From positions 124,197 through 188,196 of the forward strand of contig NZ_JPYO01000042.1 in NCBI RefSeq assembly GCF_000757485.1: 64,000 bases of DNA, given 5' to 3'. Source of the stretch: Achromobacter sp. RTa (lineage in GTDB: Bacteria; Pseudomonadota; Gammaproteobacteria; Burkholderiales; Burkholderiaceae_B). Shown here one piece after another: positions 25,855 through 35,105 of the stretch. Made by a program: the position numbers and the translations under genes. A model generated the notes under the pieces. The model made no database searches. It saw only the letters and a list, made by a program, of their open reading frames with translations, and was not told where the DNA came from. Positions within the stretch are counted from its first letter, which is position 1, and every line of letters starts with the position of its first letter.

Positions 25855-25974
25855 ACAGTGTCTGACACCCGTACGAGATGCGCTTCATCTTGCCCCGGCG
25901 CCGCCCGGGACAGTGTCTGACACCCGTACGAGATGGGCTTCATCTTGCCCCGGCGCCGCCCGGGTGTCTGACAC
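25855..25974. repeat. 55-base tandem repeat with GTGTCTGACAC palindromes
   Basis: Two adjacent 55-base units (25855-25909 and 25910-25964) are identical except for one base. A third copy begins and is cut short after the palindrome. Each copy carries GTGTCTGACAC (25858, 25913, 25964), a 5-1-5 inverted repeat, and a GC-rich end. The array fills the gap between the convergent SDR and HAD genes. The rest of 25842-26043 shows nothing else. Confidence 0.85.
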
Positions 25975-26043
25975 AACCCATCGCTCGCAATCTCAATCCC
26001 CCGGGGAAGGCCGGCTTCCTCCCTACGGGCGCGGCATCGGGTA

Positions 26044-26745
26044 TCAGACGCCTGTCGCGCCCGTTCCCCGCCATCCGGCCAACACGGCCGGCAGCTGCCT
26101 CATGTCGGTGAACACATGGGCCACGCCCACGCCGCGCAAGGCTTCGGCGCCGCTGTGGCCGTTGGCGTCGGGGCTGTAGCCGAACACCGTGGCACCCGCG
26201 GCCACCCCCGCGGTCGCGCCGGTCACCGTGTCCTCCACGATGGCGCAGCGCCGCGGATCCACGCCCAGCGCCTCGGCGGCCGCCAGGTACACGTCCGGAT
26301 AGGGCTTGCTGCGCGGCATTTCGTGGCCGCTGAAGACACGCCCGTCAAAACAATCGGCGATGCCGACCTTGGCCAGCTGCAATTCCACCTTGCGCCGGTC
26401 GGCGCCCGAGGCCACGGCGATGCGCCCGCCCAGCGCCCCGTGCAAGGCGCGCACCGCATCCGGCGCGCCGGGGATTTCCAGCAGATCGCGGTCCAGCGCA
26501 TCGTTGCGCCGCTGGCGGAACTGGGCGAACCAATCCTGGCCCAGCGTAGCGCCGGTGCGGGCTTCGATCAGCGGCAATTCATCCTTGACGGCCTTTCCGG
26601 TAAAGATGCGCATCGTTTCTTCGTGCGCGATGTCCCAGCCCAGCTCGTTGAGCATCTGCGTCAGCACGCGGCTGGTGATGGGTTCGGAATCGACCAGGAC
26701 GCCATCGCAGTCGAACAGCACGGCGTCAAAGGGAAAATCAGTCAT
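26044..26745 (-). CDS. HAD-superfamily phosphatase/phosphomutase
   Basis: A 233-residue HAD hydrolase. Motif I is FDAVLFDCDGVLVDSEP (residues 4-20, nucleophile Asp and acid/base Asp), and CAIVEDTVTGATAGVAAGATVFGY carries motif IV. A helical cap domain lies between them. It is close to phosphoglycolate phosphatase and beta-phosphoglucomutase relatives; the substrate is not clear. I chose ATG 26745 so that motif I falls at the usual place. It lies 81 bases downstream of the Bug receptor on the same strand. Confidence 0.9.
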   Translation of the reverse strand: MTDFPFDAVLFDCDGVLVDSEPITSRVLTQMLNELGWDIAHEETMRIFTGKAVKDELPLIEARTGATLGQDWFAQFRQRRNDALDRDLLEIPGAPDAVRALHGALGGRIAVASGADRRKVELQLAKVGIADCFDGRVFSGHEMPRSKPYPDVYLAAAEALGVDPRRCAIVEDTVTGATAGVAAGATVFGYSPDANGHSGAEALRGVGVAHVFTDMRQLPAVLAGWRGTGATGV

Positions 26746-26826
26746 TGCGGCAAGCCAGGGGAAGATCGGTGAAGCGGGTAAGCATACTTCAAGCCCCTGG
26801 AACCTTTCCCCCGGCACGGACGGCGC

Positions 26827-27810
26827 TCAGTTTTCCGCCGTGATGTGGCCATCGGCCACGACCTTGGCGAACACCGCGGTCTGCGCCTTGATGAAATCGC
26901 GGAACTCCTGCTGGCTCATCGGCTGCACCTCTCCGCCGAGGTCGCGCAGGCTGGCCACCAGCTTTTCGTCCTTCAGGGCGCGGCCGATCGCGGCTGCCAG
27001 CTTCTGCTGCACGTCCGCCGGCGTCGCTGCCGGGACGAACACGCCGAACCAGTTTTCCAGCGCGTAGTCCTTGAGCGGCGCGTACTCCGCCACGGCTGGG
27101 ATGTCGGGCGCGAACGAGGCCCGCTTGGCCGACGTGACGGCCAAGGGCTTGACCTTGCCGCTCTTGATGAAAGGCAAGGCGCCGGCCAGGCTGACGAACG
27201 TCAGGTCCACGCTGCCGGCGGCCACGTCCACGAGTTGCGCGGAAGCGCCTTTGTACGGCACGTGCACCATCTTGATACCGGCCAGGGACTGCAGGAGTTC
27301 GCCGTTCAGGTGCTGCGGATTGCCCACGCCGCTGGTCGCGTAGGTCAGCCGGTCCGGATTGGCGCGGCCGTATGCGACCAGCTGCTCCACGCTTGCGACC
27401 GGCAGCTTGGGATTGGCGACCAGCACGTTGGGCACGCGCGCGATCAGCGCGATCGGCGCGAGGTCCTTGCCCGGCTGGTACTGCATCTTGCTCTTGAAGA
27501 CCAGCGGATTGATCGCGGTCTCGCCCGCCGAGCCCAGCAACAGGGTCGTGCCGTCCGGAGCGGAGCGCACCACCGCCTGCGCTCCCAGCATGCCGCTGGC
27601 GCCCGGCTTGTTCTCGACCACGACGCCCTGGGGCATTTCGCTGCGCAGCCGCTCGGCCAGCAGCCTGCCCATCCCGTCGACTCCGCCGCCGGCGGCAAAA
27701 GGCACGATCAAGGTTACGGGCCGGCCGCCGGCCGGTTCGGCCGCGTGCAGCGGGGTCGCCGAGGCGAAAGCCAAGGCCGCCGCGGCGGCCAGGATACGGA
27801 TTGCATGCAT
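26827..27810 (-). CDS. Bug-family tripartite tricarboxylate-binding protein
   Basis: A 327-residue periplasmic solute-binding protein of the Bug/TctC family. It has a signal peptide (ILAAAAALAFASATPLHA), then RPVTLIVPFAAGGGVDGMGRLLAERL, the family's carboxylate-binding opening. VVENKPGASGMLG and YATSGVGNPQHLNGELL are further family blocks. No TctA/TctB permease genes lie nearby. It diverges from an aconitase-like gene, so a tricarboxylate ligand is plausible but unproven. Confidence 0.93.
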   Translation of the reverse strand: MHAIRILAAAAALAFASATPLHAAEPAGGRPVTLIVPFAAGGGVDGMGRLLAERLRSEMPQGVVVENKPGASGMLGAQAVVRSAPDGTTLLLGSAGETAINPLVFKSKMQYQPGKDLAPIALIARVPNVLVANPKLPVASVEQLVAYGRANPDRLTYATSGVGNPQHLNGELLQSLAGIKMVHVPYKGASAQLVDVAAGSVDLTFVSLAGALPFIKSGKVKPLAVTSAKRASFAPDIPAVAEYAPLKDYALENWFGVFVPAATPADVQQKLAAAIGRALKDEKLVASLRDLGGEVQPMSQQEFRDFIKAQTAVFAKVVADGHITAEN

Positions 27811-27860
27811 GGTCTGTCTCCAGTGGGGCCGGTTCGGATGGCGGCCGGGTTTTTACTTAA

Positions 27861-27886
27861 TTGCATTTTATAGATGCAATATGCAA
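27861..27886. promoter_or_regulatory. Candidate operator between Bug receptor and aconitase operon
   Basis: TTGCAT (27861-27866), seven bases, ATGCAA (27874-27879), one base, ATGCAA (27881-27886). An inverted repeat plus an extra direct half-site in an AT-rich patch of an otherwise GC-rich region. It may bind the GntR regulator encoded by the second gene of the operon. Confidence 0.5.
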
Positions 27887-27897
27887 AAATGGCAGCT

Positions 27898-30531
27898 ATG
27901 GAAAACACCAATGCCGCAGCGCGCCATGCCAGCTTCACGCTGGACGGCGCGCGATACCTCTATCTGGACCTGCCGGCCATGTACGGCGAGGCCTACTACC
28001 GCCTGCCGATCGTGCTGCGGCTGCTGCTGGAGAATGCGCTGCGCAACATGCGGGGCGCGGAGCGGGACACCGCGGTGGCGGCGCTGTTCGGCTGGCTGGA
28101 GCACGGCACGAGCGAAGCCGAGATCGCCTTCCAGCCCGGGCGGGTGCTGATGCACGACACCACCAGCACTCCCGCGCTAGTCGACATCGCGGCGATGCGC
28201 GATGCCCTGGCCGAGGCCGGAGCCGACCCCGGCGTCCTGAACCCGGTGCTGCCCGTGGACGTGTCGGTGGACCATTCGCTGGCGGTGGAGGCCTATGCGC
28301 AGGCGGACGCGGCTGCGCTGAACCTGGACCTGGAACTGCGCCGCAACGCGGAGCGCTACCGCTTCCTGCGCTGGGCGTCCAAGGCCCTGTCCAACGTGCG
28401 CATCCACCCCCCGGGCACCGGCATCATGCACACCATCAACCTGGAACAGCTGGCCACCGTGGTCTGCCGGGAGGACGGCGCCGACGGCGTCGCGCTGCAC
28501 CCCGACATGATGATCGGCACGGACAGCCACACTCCCATGGTCAACGGGATCGGCGTGCTGGGCTGGGGAGTGGGCGGGCTGGAGGCGCAGACGGTGATGT
28601 TCGGCATGCCGACCCTGCTGCGCATTCCCGACGTCATCGGCGTACGCCTGACCGGCGCGCTGGCGCCTGGCGTCACCCCGACCGACCTCGCGCTGACCGT
28701 AACCCAACGCCTGCGCGCCATCGGCGTGTCCGGCGAGTTCGTGGAGTTCTTCGGGCCCGGCGTCGGCACGCTATCGGCCGGCGCGCGCTGCGTGGTGGCC
28801 AATATGGCGCCCGAGTACGGCGCCACGACCGGCTACTTCCCCATCGACGGCGAAACACGGGCCTACCTGCTCCAGACGGGCAGGCCGGCCTCGCACGCCG
28901 CGTTGGTGCAGGCCTACGCCGAGCGCGCCGGCATCGCGTTCGACCCCGGCGCCGAGCCGCGCTATACCCGCGTGATCGACATCGCGCTGGCCCGCGTCGG
29001 CATGCACGTGGCCGGACCGAAACGGCCGCAGGACCTGCACCCCTACACCGACACGAAGGCCATCCTGCAAGGCCTGGGCTTCGCTCCCCGGACGGCGGCG
29101 GCCGGCCTGCCCCGCCACGCCATCGCGATAGCCGCCATCACCAGCTGCACCAATACCTCGGACCCGCGCCTGCTGACGGCCGCGGGCCTGGTGGCGCGCA
29201 AGGCCCGGCTGGCCGGGCTGCGCGTGCCTGCGTGGGTCAAGACCTCGCTCGGCCCGGGCTCCCCCGCCGCAGCGCGGTACCTGGCGCGCGCCGGCCTGCT
29301 CGACGACCTGGCCGCCGTGGGCTTCGACATCGTGGGCTACGGATGCACCACCTGCATCGGCAACTCGGGCCCCCTGCCCGCAGTAGTGCGCGAGGCCATG
29401 GCGGCCGGCGCGGTACATCCCGTCGCGGTGCTGTCCGGCAATCGCAATTTCACGGGCCGCATCCACCCCGACCTGGACCTGGGTTTTCTCATGTCGCCGC
29501 CGCTGGTCATCGCCTTTGCGCTGGCCGGCGACGCCGAGCGCGATCTCGGGCGGGAGCCCGTGCAGACCGCGCCCGACGGCCGCGCCGTCCATCTGAAGGA
29601 CCTCTGGCCCGACGAGGCCGAGATCGACGCGGCGCTGGCCGCCGGCCAGCAGCCCGAGGACTACCGCGGCGCCTTCGCTATCGCCAGCGCCAATCCCGCC
29701 TGGCAGTCGCTGCAATCGCCTGCCACGGCCCTTTTCCCCTGGGATCCCGCATCCACCGCGCTGCGGCGTCCGCCCTTCGCCTCGCTTGAAGAGGCCGGCC
29801 AGCTGGGCCGGTACACGGCCCGTCCGCTGCTGGTGCTGGGCGACGACGTGACGACGGACCACCTGTCGCCCGCCAGCGCCATCCCGCCGGACAGCCTGAT
29901 CGCTGACTTTCTCGTCGAGCGCGGCGACAAGCGCGACGACCTGAACGTCTTCGCGTCGCGCCGCGGCAACTGGCAGGTCATGATGCGGGCGGCGTTCTAC
30001 AGCAAGAGCCTGGCCAACCTGCTCTGCCCCGCGGCGCCCGTGGGCCATACCCGGCATGCGCCCAGCGGCAGAGTGGAACCTATCTGGGAAGTCGCGGCCC
30101 GCTATGCGCGGGAAAGGCAGGCGGTGGTGCTGGTGGCCGGCGAACGCTTCGGCACCGGCTCCTCGCGCGACTGGGCCGCCAAAGGCCAGCGCCTGCTGGG
30201 CATACGCGCGGTGCTGGCGGTCAGCTTCGAACGCATCCACCGCTCCAACCTGATCGGCATGGGCATCCTGCCCTTGCGCCTGCCCGAGGGCGCGACGCCC
30301 GCGACCTTGCGGATACAACCGGACGACCGGATCGAGATCGACGCCGCGGCCGCGGCGATGGCCCCGCGCGCGCCCATCTCCGTGCGCATCCTGCGCGCCA
30401 CCGGCGAGTCCGAGGCGCTGACCGCCGTCGCGGCCGTCGAAACCGGGTTGGAAGTCCGATTGTTGCGGATGGGCGGCGTCATTCCCGCTATTCTTTCGGA
30501 CACGATCAATCCGGCCCCATCCCATCCATGA
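27898..30531 (+). CDS. Aconitate hydratase (AcnA-type paralogue)
   Basis: An approximately 877-residue aconitase. The three [4Fe-4S] cysteines are present: SCTNTSDPR (first) and GYGCTTCIGNSG (second and third). MIGTDSHTPMVNGIGVLGWGVGG, FTGRIHPDL and GSSRDWAAKG are further active-site blocks. The start is uncertain: ATG 27898 gives the best match to AcnA length, but in-frame ATGs at 27889 and 27874 exist and none has a clear ribosome-binding site. The last bases overlap the GntR start as ATGA. Not necessarily the housekeeping enzyme; neighbours suggest tricarboxylate catabolism. Confidence 0.92.
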   Translation: MENTNAAARHASFTLDGARYLYLDLPAMYGEAYYRLPIVLRLLLENALRNMRGAERDTAVAALFGWLEHGTSEAEIAFQPGRVLMHDTTSTPALVDIAAMRDALAEAGADPGVLNPVLPVDVSVDHSLAVEAYAQADAAALNLDLELRRNAERYRFLRWASKALSNVRIHPPGTGIMHTINLEQLATVVCREDGADGVALHPDMMIGTDSHTPMVNGIGVLGWGVGGLEAQTVMFGMPTLLRIPDVIGVRLTGALAPGVTPTDLALTVTQRLRAIGVSGEFVEFFGPGVGTLSAGARCVVANMAPEYGATTGYFPIDGETRAYLLQTGRPASHAALVQAYAERAGIAFDPGAEPRYTRVIDIALARVGMHVAGPKRPQDLHPYTDTKAILQGLGFAPRTAAAGLPRHAIAIAAITSCTNTSDPRLLTAAGLVARKARLAGLRVPAWVKTSLGPGSPAAARYLARAGLLDDLAAVGFDIVGYGCTTCIGNSGPLPAVVREAMAAGAVHPVAVLSGNRNFTGRIHPDLDLGFLMSPPLVIAFALAGDAERDLGREPVQTAPDGRAVHLKDLWPDEAEIDAALAAGQQPEDYRGAFAIASANPAWQSLQSPATALFPWDPASTALRRPPFASLEEAGQLGRYTARPLLVLGDDVTTDHLSPASAIPPDSLIADFLVERGDKRDDLNVFASRRGNWQVMMRAAFYSKSLANLLCPAAPVGHTRHAPSGRVEPIWEVAARYARERQAVVLVAGERFGTGSSRDWAAKGQRLLGIRAVLAVSFERIHRSNLIGMGILPLRLPEGATPATLRIQPDDRIEIDAAAAAMAPRAPISVRILRATGESEALTAVAAVETGLEVRLLRMGGVIPAILSDTINPAPSHP

Positions 30532-31421
30532 GCGCGCAAACCAATACCGTCAACAAGATCCTGGAGCTGATCAAGGAAGAGCGCCTGCCCGAAGGCGCGC
30601 ACCTCACGGCGCAGAAGCTCGCGGACCGGCTGCGGCTATCGCGCTCTCCGGTCAATGACGCGCTGGGCATTCTCGAACAGCACGGCGTCGTGACCCGCAA
30701 GCCCAACCGCGGCTACTTCCTGAGCCAGGATTTCGACGCGCTGGCGGATGCGCATGCCGGGCTGGCGCCGCCGTCCGTGGACGACATCGTCACGCATAGC
30801 TATTTCAAGCTGGCCGACGACCTGCTGCGCGGCGAGCTACCCATGCAATGCAGCGAGGCGCAGCTGCGCGCGCGCTATGCGCTGACCAATGCGCAGACGC
30901 AGGCCCTGCTGGCGCGCATTTCGCAGGAGGGCTGGGCGGATCGCCGGCCCGGCTACGGCTGGGAATTCTCGTCCATGATGACGACCCCGGACAGCCTGCT
31001 GCAGTCCTATCGCCTGCGTCTCGCGCTGGAGCCGGCGGCGCTGCTCGAACCCACGTTCCGCATCGACAGGAATGTGCTGGCGCGCTGCCGCGCCGCGGAG
31101 AAACACCTGCTGGACGGCGGCATAGCCACCGACACGGCCGACCAGCTGCATGAGCGCGGCGTGCGCTTCCATGAATCCCTGGTGGAGGCATCGGGCAACC
31201 CTTTCTTCATCGACACGATCAAGCGCGTGAACCGCGTGCGCCGCCTGCTTTCCTACCGCTCCATGCAGGACCGCAGCCGCTACAAGCAGCACTGCGACCA
31301 GCATCTGGCCATCCTGGACCTGCTCGAGCGCGAACGCAACGAAGAAGCCGCCGCGGCGCTTGCCGGCCATCTGCGCAGCACCCTGGACAACCTGGCCCGC
31401 ATCCGCGGCATCCTGACATAG
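30528..31421 (+). CDS. GntR/FadR-type regulator with a probable second winged helix
   Basis: A 297-residue regulator. The first winged helix is at about residues 5-65 (LPEGAHLTAQKLADRLRLSRSPVNDALGILEQHGVVTRKPNRGYFLS). A second GntR-like one follows at about 80-145 (GELPMQCSEAQLRARYALTNAQTQALLARISQEGWADRRPGYGWEF). An all-helical FCD effector domain fills 155-290, with metal/ligand His residues (FHESLVEASGNPFF). It is coupled to aconitase through ATGA. Probably controls this operon in response to a carboxylate. Confidence 0.9.
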   Translation: MSAQTNTVNKILELIKEERLPEGAHLTAQKLADRLRLSRSPVNDALGILEQHGVVTRKPNRGYFLSQDFDALADAHAGLAPPSVDDIVTHSYFKLADDLLRGELPMQCSEAQLRARYALTNAQTQALLARISQEGWADRRPGYGWEFSSMMTTPDSLLQSYRLRLALEPAALLEPTFRIDRNVLARCRAAEKHLLDGGIATDTADQLHERGVRFHESLVEASGNPFFIDTIKRVNRVRRLLSYRSMQDRSRYKQHCDQHLAILDLLERERNEEAAAALAGHLRSTLDNLARIRGILT

Positions 31422-31477
31422 GCCGGGCGCCGCGCGCCGGGCCGATTCCATCCCGATCATCCGGAGAAACTCGCGCC

Positions 31478-32533
31478 ATGCACGTTTACATCGGTTCCCG
31501 CACCACGCGCGAACGCAATGCCCGCGGCGACGGCATTAGCGTTTTCGATTACGCGCCCGACACCGGCACGCTTACCCTGACGCAGGTGGTGGGCGGCTTG
31601 CTCAACCCCTCCTATCTCCTGCCCCACCCCTCCTTGCCGGTGCTCTATACCGTGCACGGAGACAGCCGCGAAGTCAGCGCGCTGCGCCGCGACACCCGCG
31701 ACGGATCGCTCGCCCCCTGGCACACGCAGGACTGCGAGGGGCGCAATCCCGTGCACTTGGCGCTGGCCCCTTCGGGCCGCAGCCTGATCGTGTCGAACCA
31801 CCTGACCGGCACGCTGGCCGTGCTGCCCGTGGCCGCCGATGGCGCCCTCGGCCCCGTGTCGCAAACGGCGCAACTGGACGGCGAACCCGGACCGCACCGC
31901 AAGGAACAGCCTTTCGCCAAGCCGCACTACAACCTGGTCGACCCGTCCGGCCGGTACGTCGTGGTGCCGGACAAAGGGCTGGACCGGGTGTTCCTCTTCG
32001 CGCTGGACGAGCATGGCATCGGCGCCGCGCCAGCCTGCGCGGCGGTCGCGCGCGAAGGCGCCGGCCCGCGCCATGCCGCCTTCCACCCCGCCGGCGAATG
32101 GCTCTACGTCGTCAATGAACTGGACAACACCGTGACCGCGTATGTACTGGAAGCCGACGCGCTGCGGCCTTTCCAGGTGTTGCCCACGCTGCCCGACACC
32201 TGCACCGGCAACAGCCGGGCGGCCGGCATCATGATGGACGCGCAAGGCCGCTGCCTGTATGCGTCCAATCGGGGCGACGACAGCATCGCCGTATTCGCGG
32301 TGGACTCCGCCAACGGCAGGCTGACGCTGCGCCAGCACGCGCCGACCGGCGGCAAGACGCCGCGCTTTTTCACGCTGTCTCCCGATGGCCGCTTCCTGTT
32401 CGCCCTGAACGAGGACAGCGACACGGTCGTTCGCTTCCGCGTCGATCCACGGGACGGCGCCTTGTCCGCGGACGGCTACGTCCTGCGGATCGGCAGTCCG
32501 GTGTGCATGGTCTTCGCAGACAGCCAGGCCTGA
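31478..32533 (+). CDS. Lactonase-family seven-bladed beta-propeller protein
   Basis: A 351-residue protein of the 6-phosphogluconolactonase (Pgl-type, PF10282) family. It has repeated blades with GDGISVFDYAPDTGTLT, PDGRFLFALNEDSDTV and similar. There is no signal peptide. It starts at ATG 31478, 56 bases after the GntR gene on the same strand, so probably in the aconitase-GntR operon. It may open a lactone formed in the same pathway; whether it acts on 6-phosphogluconolactone is not shown. Confidence 0.87.
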   Translation: MHVYIGSRTTRERNARGDGISVFDYAPDTGTLTLTQVVGGLLNPSYLLPHPSLPVLYTVHGDSREVSALRRDTRDGSLAPWHTQDCEGRNPVHLALAPSGRSLIVSNHLTGTLAVLPVAADGALGPVSQTAQLDGEPGPHRKEQPFAKPHYNLVDPSGRYVVVPDKGLDRVFLFALDEHGIGAAPACAAVAREGAGPRHAAFHPAGEWLYVVNELDNTVTAYVLEADALRPFQVLPTLPDTCTGNSRAAGIMMDAQGRCLYASNRGDDSIAVFAVDSANGRLTLRQHAPTGGKTPRFFTLSPDGRFLFALNEDSDTVVRFRVDPRDGALSADGYVLRIGSPVCMVFADSQA

Positions 32534-32543
32534 CAGCCCGGCG

Positions 32544-35009
32544 TCAGAAGTCCATGGACGCCGACAGCATCACCGTGCGCGGCACGCCTTGCGAGATCGT
32601 GCCGTACGAAGCCACGCCGGACCAGTACGCCCGGTTGAACACATTGACCACGTTGGCCCGCAGCGTCACATCCTTGCCGTAGACCTTGGTCGCGTAACGC
32701 GCCCCAAGGTCGAACGTGGTCCATGACGGCACGGACTGCGTATTGGCCTGGTTGATGTATTCGCTGCCGGTGTGGATCATGCCGCCGGTGAGCGTCAGGC
32801 CGGCCACCCATGGGGTATCCCATTCCGCGCCGAGGTTGACCGACAGTTTGGGCACGCCGACGGGCCGGTTGCCCACGTTGGCATGATTGCCGGCCCGCGT
32901 CAGTTCCGCGTCCAGGTAGGTCACCCCGCCCAGCAGCCGCAGCCCCTTGAAGGGTTCGCCCGCCACATTGAACTCCAGCCCGCGATTGCGCTGTTCGCTG
33001 TCCACCCCATATACCCCATTGGTCAGCTGGCCGCTGGGCTTGGTGATCTCGAAAGCGCTCAGCGTCAGCATCGCGCTGTCCAGGTCCAGCTTCACGCCTA
33101 CTTCCTTCTGCCTGGCCTTGTAGGGTTTGAATACCTGGCCCGCGTTCGAGGCGGTGGCGGGCGCCACGTCGCCCTTGCTCAAGCCTTCGATGTAGTTGGC
33201 GTAGAACGACACATGGCTCCAGGGCTTGATGACAAGGCCGGCCAGCGGGGTGGTCGCGCTCTCGTCATAGCTGAGCGTCCGCGCGCCCGTCGCGGCATTG
33301 AAATTGCGCGACTCGATGCGCTGCTGCCGCACGCCCAGGCTCAGTTGCGCGCGCTCGTCCAGGATGCTGAGCGTATCGGCCAGCGCAAAGCCGGAAAGAT
33401 CGGACGACGACACCTTGGGCACGCTGGCTGGCGCGGGGATGTACTGTTCCGGCCGTGCGATCGGATGGTAGATGTTGGACGTCAGCGGCGTCCCCGTCAC
33501 GCTGGCCTGCGAGTTCCGGTCGCTGTACAGGCTGCCCATGAAGCTGATGGCATGGCTTACCGGCCCCGTATCCAGCCTGGCGCGCACGCCCGCGTTGTAC
33601 GTGCTGCGATCCACCTGGAAGCGGAAGTTGTTCGGCGTGACGATCGTATCGCCGGCTTCGTTGACGATCGTGGGCGTCTGGTCCGACAGGCGCGCCACGC
33701 TGGTATCCGAACCTCCCGCGTCGGCGAACACCGTCAAGTTATCGCTGATGTCGTACTCCACCCGCAGCAGCGCCGATTGGCCGTCGGACTTCCACCAGCC
33801 CCACGGCTGCGTGGCGTTGCGCCGGCCGTCCGCGGCATGGGGCACGTCGATGCCGGCGGCCACGAGGAAAGGCCTCGTCGGCGCGTCGATCTTTTCATTC
33901 TGCGTCAACAGGTCCAGCGAGGCTCGCAGGCGTTCGCCCTGATAATCCAGCGACAGGGCCCCGATATCGGTGCGGGAATACAGATTGTCCAGCGGCGTGT
34001 CGCCCTGGCGATGCATACCGTTGACCCGCACGCCCCATTCGCCATCCGTGCCGAAGCGGCGGCTGATGTCGGCTCGGGCGCCGAACTGCGTGTCCGCCAC
34101 GTAGTCGGCGGACACCCGGGTCAAGTCCTCCGGCAACGCCCGCTTGGGCACCATGTTGATCACCCCGCCCACGCCGCTGTTGGGCGACATGCCGTAGAGC
34201 AGCGCGGCCGGCCCCTTCAGCACCTCGACCCGCTCGATGTAATCGGTGAAGACGTGATAGTTCGGCGCCACCCCGTACACGCCATCGAAGGCGATCTCGC
34301 CGAGATTGCCCTCGCCGATGGGAAAGCCGCGGATGTAGAACGAATCGGTGACGCCGCCGATCTGGCCGGTAAAGCGCACGGAGGGTTCGACGTTCAGCGC
34401 ATCCGCCAGCGTCACCGCCTGGCGGTTCGCCAACAGGTCGGAGGTGTAGTTCGTGACGTTGAACGGCGCGTCCATCACATCGCGGTTGCCCAGCAGGCCC
34501 AGGCGTCCGCCGCGAGCCACCTGGCCGCCCGGGTAGTCGGGCGGCAGCGCATTGGCCGCCACGTCCGCGCCCGCGACGGTCACCGCCGGCAGCACCGTCG
34601 CCGACTCTCCCGGCCCGGAGGGCAACTGGCGCAAGGTGTAGGCGCCATTGCCCTGCGCCGACAAGGCATAGCCCGAGCCCGAAAGCAGCCGGGAGAAACC
34701 TTCCTGCACGGTATACGCGCCGTTAAGTCCGTCGCTGCGACGTCCCGACAGCATCGCCGGATCGAACGACAGCGGCACGCCCGAGGCCGCGGCGAACTGG
34801 GCGAGCACGTCGCCCAAGGGCCCCGCCGCGATGGCATAGGACTTGCGCGCCGTGACGTTGATGGCATCCGCTGCCGTGGCCGCTGCTGGCGCGCCGGCGG
34901 CGGCCAGCAGCGCCAGGCCCAGTCCGGCGGCCCGGACCGTCGCGCGCATGTGCGGCAGGACGGCATTTCCGCGAGACGGGCGCGGCGAACGGAAAATTCG
35001 GGAAACCAT
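32544..35009 (-). CDS. TonB-dependent ferrisiderophore receptor with STN signalling domain
   Basis: An 821-residue outer-membrane receptor. It has a signal peptide (LGLALLAAAGAPAAATAADA), then an STN domain (about residues 45-100, SYAIAAGPLGDVLAQFAAASGVPLSFD), a plug domain starting near ALPPDYPGGQVARGGRLGLLGNRDVMDAPF, and a beta-barrel ending with Phe (LSASMDF). I chose ATG 35009 with AAGGA upstream. The STN domain talks to the FecR anti-sigma encoded just upstream. It takes up an Fe(III)-siderophore, probably hydroxamate-type, by TonB energy. Confidence 0.93.
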   Translation of the reverse strand: MVSRIFRSPRPSRGNAVLPHMRATVRAAGLGLALLAAAGAPAAATAADAINVTARKSYAIAAGPLGDVLAQFAAASGVPLSFDPAMLSGRRSDGLNGAYTVQEGFSRLLSGSGYALSAQGNGAYTLRQLPSGPGESATVLPAVTVAGADVAANALPPDYPGGQVARGGRLGLLGNRDVMDAPFNVTNYTSDLLANRQAVTLADALNVEPSVRFTGQIGGVTDSFYIRGFPIGEGNLGEIAFDGVYGVAPNYHVFTDYIERVEVLKGPAALLYGMSPNSGVGGVINMVPKRALPEDLTRVSADYVADTQFGARADISRRFGTDGEWGVRVNGMHRQGDTPLDNLYSRTDIGALSLDYQGERLRASLDLLTQNEKIDAPTRPFLVAAGIDVPHAADGRRNATQPWGWWKSDGQSALLRVEYDISDNLTVFADAGGSDTSVARLSDQTPTIVNEAGDTIVTPNNFRFQVDRSTYNAGVRARLDTGPVSHAISFMGSLYSDRNSQASVTGTPLTSNIYHPIARPEQYIPAPASVPKVSSSDLSGFALADTLSILDERAQLSLGVRQQRIESRNFNAATGARTLSYDESATTPLAGLVIKPWSHVSFYANYIEGLSKGDVAPATASNAGQVFKPYKARQKEVGVKLDLDSAMLTLSAFEITKPSGQLTNGVYGVDSEQRNRGLEFNVAGEPFKGLRLLGGVTYLDAELTRAGNHANVGNRPVGVPKLSVNLGAEWDTPWVAGLTLTGGMIHTGSEYINQANTQSVPSWTTFDLGARYATKVYGKDVTLRANVVNVFNRAYWSGVASYGTISQGVPRTVMLSASMDF

Positions 35010-35105
35010 GAAACGATCCTTCGTAGGGGTATGGGTGGCGCGCGGGTCGCGGCGATTCACCCGGTACACCGGACGAAGCGGAAAAAAGTGTCAGGCGGTG
35101 TGCGA

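Noticed and set aside
27861-29789. A 642-codon open frame overlapping the aconitase gene on the same strand
   Set aside because: Arg/Pro/Ala-rich composition and no family signature; the aconitase frame carries the Fe-S cysteines.
28771-30525. A 584-codon frame antisense to aconitase
   Set aside because: Same shadow effect of GC-rich third positions; no recognisable domain.
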